From NCBI GenBank assembly GCA_903928045.1, contig CAIYPH010000016.1, positions 1-6,616 of the forward strand: DNA of 6,616 bases. The letters run 5' to 3'. This stretch comes from an uncultured Rhodospirillales bacterium (lineage in GTDB: Bacteria; Pseudomonadota; Alphaproteobacteria; Acetobacterales; Acetobacteraceae). Shown here piece after piece: positions 6,197 to 6,616 of the stretch (its first letter is position 1; each line of letters begins with the position of its first letter). The notes beneath the pieces are model-generated. The model searched no databases. It was not told where the DNA came from and saw only the letters and a list, made by a program, of their open reading frames with translations. The position numbers were made by a program, and so were the translations under genes.

Positions 6197-6203
6197 CCTC
6201 CTT
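6197..6203 (-). promoter_or_regulatory. ribosome binding site of prpC
   Basis: AAGGAGG on the minus strand, a full anti-16S match, 5 nt before the ATG at 6191. It fixes the start and suggests strong, independent translation of prpC rather than coupling to prpD. Confidence 0.8.
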
Positions 6204-6225
6204 GGTGCGACAGGCTTAGTCATCG

Positions 6226-6256
6226 GGCGCCCGGCATCACGGAGATGCCGGGCGCC
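6226..6256 (-). promoter_or_regulatory. intercistronic hairpin between prpD and prpC
   Basis: A perfect 13-bp inverted repeat (GGCGCCCGGCATC 6226-6238 and GATGCCGGGCGCC 6244-6256) closes a 5-nt loop. It lies 7 nt after the prpD stop and 22 nt before the prpC ribosome site. No T tract follows on the minus strand, so it is unlikely to be a full intrinsic terminator. It may protect the upstream mRNA from 3' exonucleases or mark a processing site, as intercistronic hairpins do in other operons; that is inference. Confidence 0.6.
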
Positions 6257-6263
6257 TTGATGC

Positions 6264-6616
6264 TCAGAAAATGCCGGGCTTGCCGGCGAGCAGCTTGCTC
6301 GGGGGCAGCGCGACGTTCAGGCGGTAGAGCTCGCCGGCCGGCAGCTTCGGCAGGTCCTGCACCGCTTCGAGGAAACGGGCGGATTCACGTGGCGTGATGA
6401 TGCCGTCGGTCAGCGTGGTGAACTTCTTGATGTAGTCGGCCCGCGCGAAGGGCTTGGCGCCGTTCGGGTGGGCGTTGGCGACCGCGAGCTCATCGACCAG
6501 CTTGCTGCCGTCCTTCATCAGGATTTCCACCCGCCCGCAGAAGGCGAGCTCGTTGGGGTCGCGGGAGTGGTAGCGGCGGGTCCACTCGGCGTCCTCGCGG
6601 GTCTCCATCTTGTGCC
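6264..6616 (-). CDS. prpD: 2-methylcitrate dehydratase, MmgE/PrpD family (C-terminal part only)
   Basis: The gene enters from the right edge; about 116 C-terminal residues are visible and the frame is open to the window end, so the Met near 6608 is internal. PrpD dehydrates 2-methylcitrate to 2-methyl-cis-aconitate in the methylcitrate cycle. The visible part matches the C-terminal domain of the family: EDAEWTRRYHSRDPNEL, then a strand pair around GRVEILMKDGSKLVDELAV, then ANAHPNGAKPFARADYIKKF, a helical FLEAVQDLPKL, and the terminal GIF. The NAHPNGAKPF stretch resembles actinobacterial-type PrpD more than the enterobacterial IGHRRRREEG version, from memory of those families. The active-site region is not in the window. 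It lies upstream of prpC on the same strand, consistent with a prp operon. Confidence 0.88.
   Translation of the reverse strand, partial: HKMETREDAEWTRRYHSRDPNELAFCGRVEILMKDGSKLVDELAVANAHPNGAKPFARADYIKKFTTLTDGIITPRESARFLEAVQDLPKLPAGELYRLNVALPPSKLLAGKPGIF

Overview
The window is GC-rich, with strong G/C bias at third codon positions, and looks like a chromosomal segment of an alphaproteobacterium. The Ala/Lys/Pro histone-like protein and the prp genes would fit a member of the Acetobacteraceae or a relative, but the taxonomic placement is inference. There are no mobile elements, tRNA or rRNA genes or CRISPR arrays that I can see.

Left block (1-4051, + strand): five genes read rightward with almost no space between them. 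They are the 3' end of a 6-pyruvoyl-tetrahydropterin synthase/QueD-family gene, a GT4-type glycosyltransferase, a class I SAM-dependent methyltransferase, a DUF1537 four-carbon acid sugar kinase (OtnK type) and a class II aldolase-family decarboxylase (OtnC type). Junctions are 1-nt overlap, 4-nt overlap, 1-nt gap and 1-nt overlap, so this is very probably one operon. The first three genes suggest making and decorating (glycosylating, methylating) a pterin-like molecule. The last two suggest the final steps of tetronate (threonate/erythronate) catabolism to dihydroxyacetone phosphate. Why the two groups share an operon is not explained by the sequence. A 10-bp hairpin at 4057-4081 closes the operon.

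Middle (4082-5036): a convergent minus-strand gene encodes a 184-residue, nearly pure Ala/Lys/Pro protein resembling histone H1 tails. It is preceded by a strong ribosome binding site and about 320 nt of non-coding DNA. That stretch contains a possible TTGACA promoter, an inverted repeat across its -10 region and a leader hairpin. A textbook intrinsic terminator (9-bp stem and seven T on the minus strand) lies at 4975-5010, serving the gene to its right.

Right block (5037-6616, - strand): prpC (2-methylcitrate synthase, complete, catalytic H230/H269/D320 present), preceded by the 3' end of prpD (2-methylcitrate dehydratase). These belong to the 2-methylcitrate cycle of propionate oxidation. 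The 72-nt gap between them holds a 13-bp perfect hairpin without a T tract.

The most interesting items are the pterin/glycosyltransferase/methyltransferase/tetronate-kinase operon, the His-to-Tyr change at the usual catalytic Asp-His of the PTPS-family protein, and the regulatory-looking leader of the histone-like gene.
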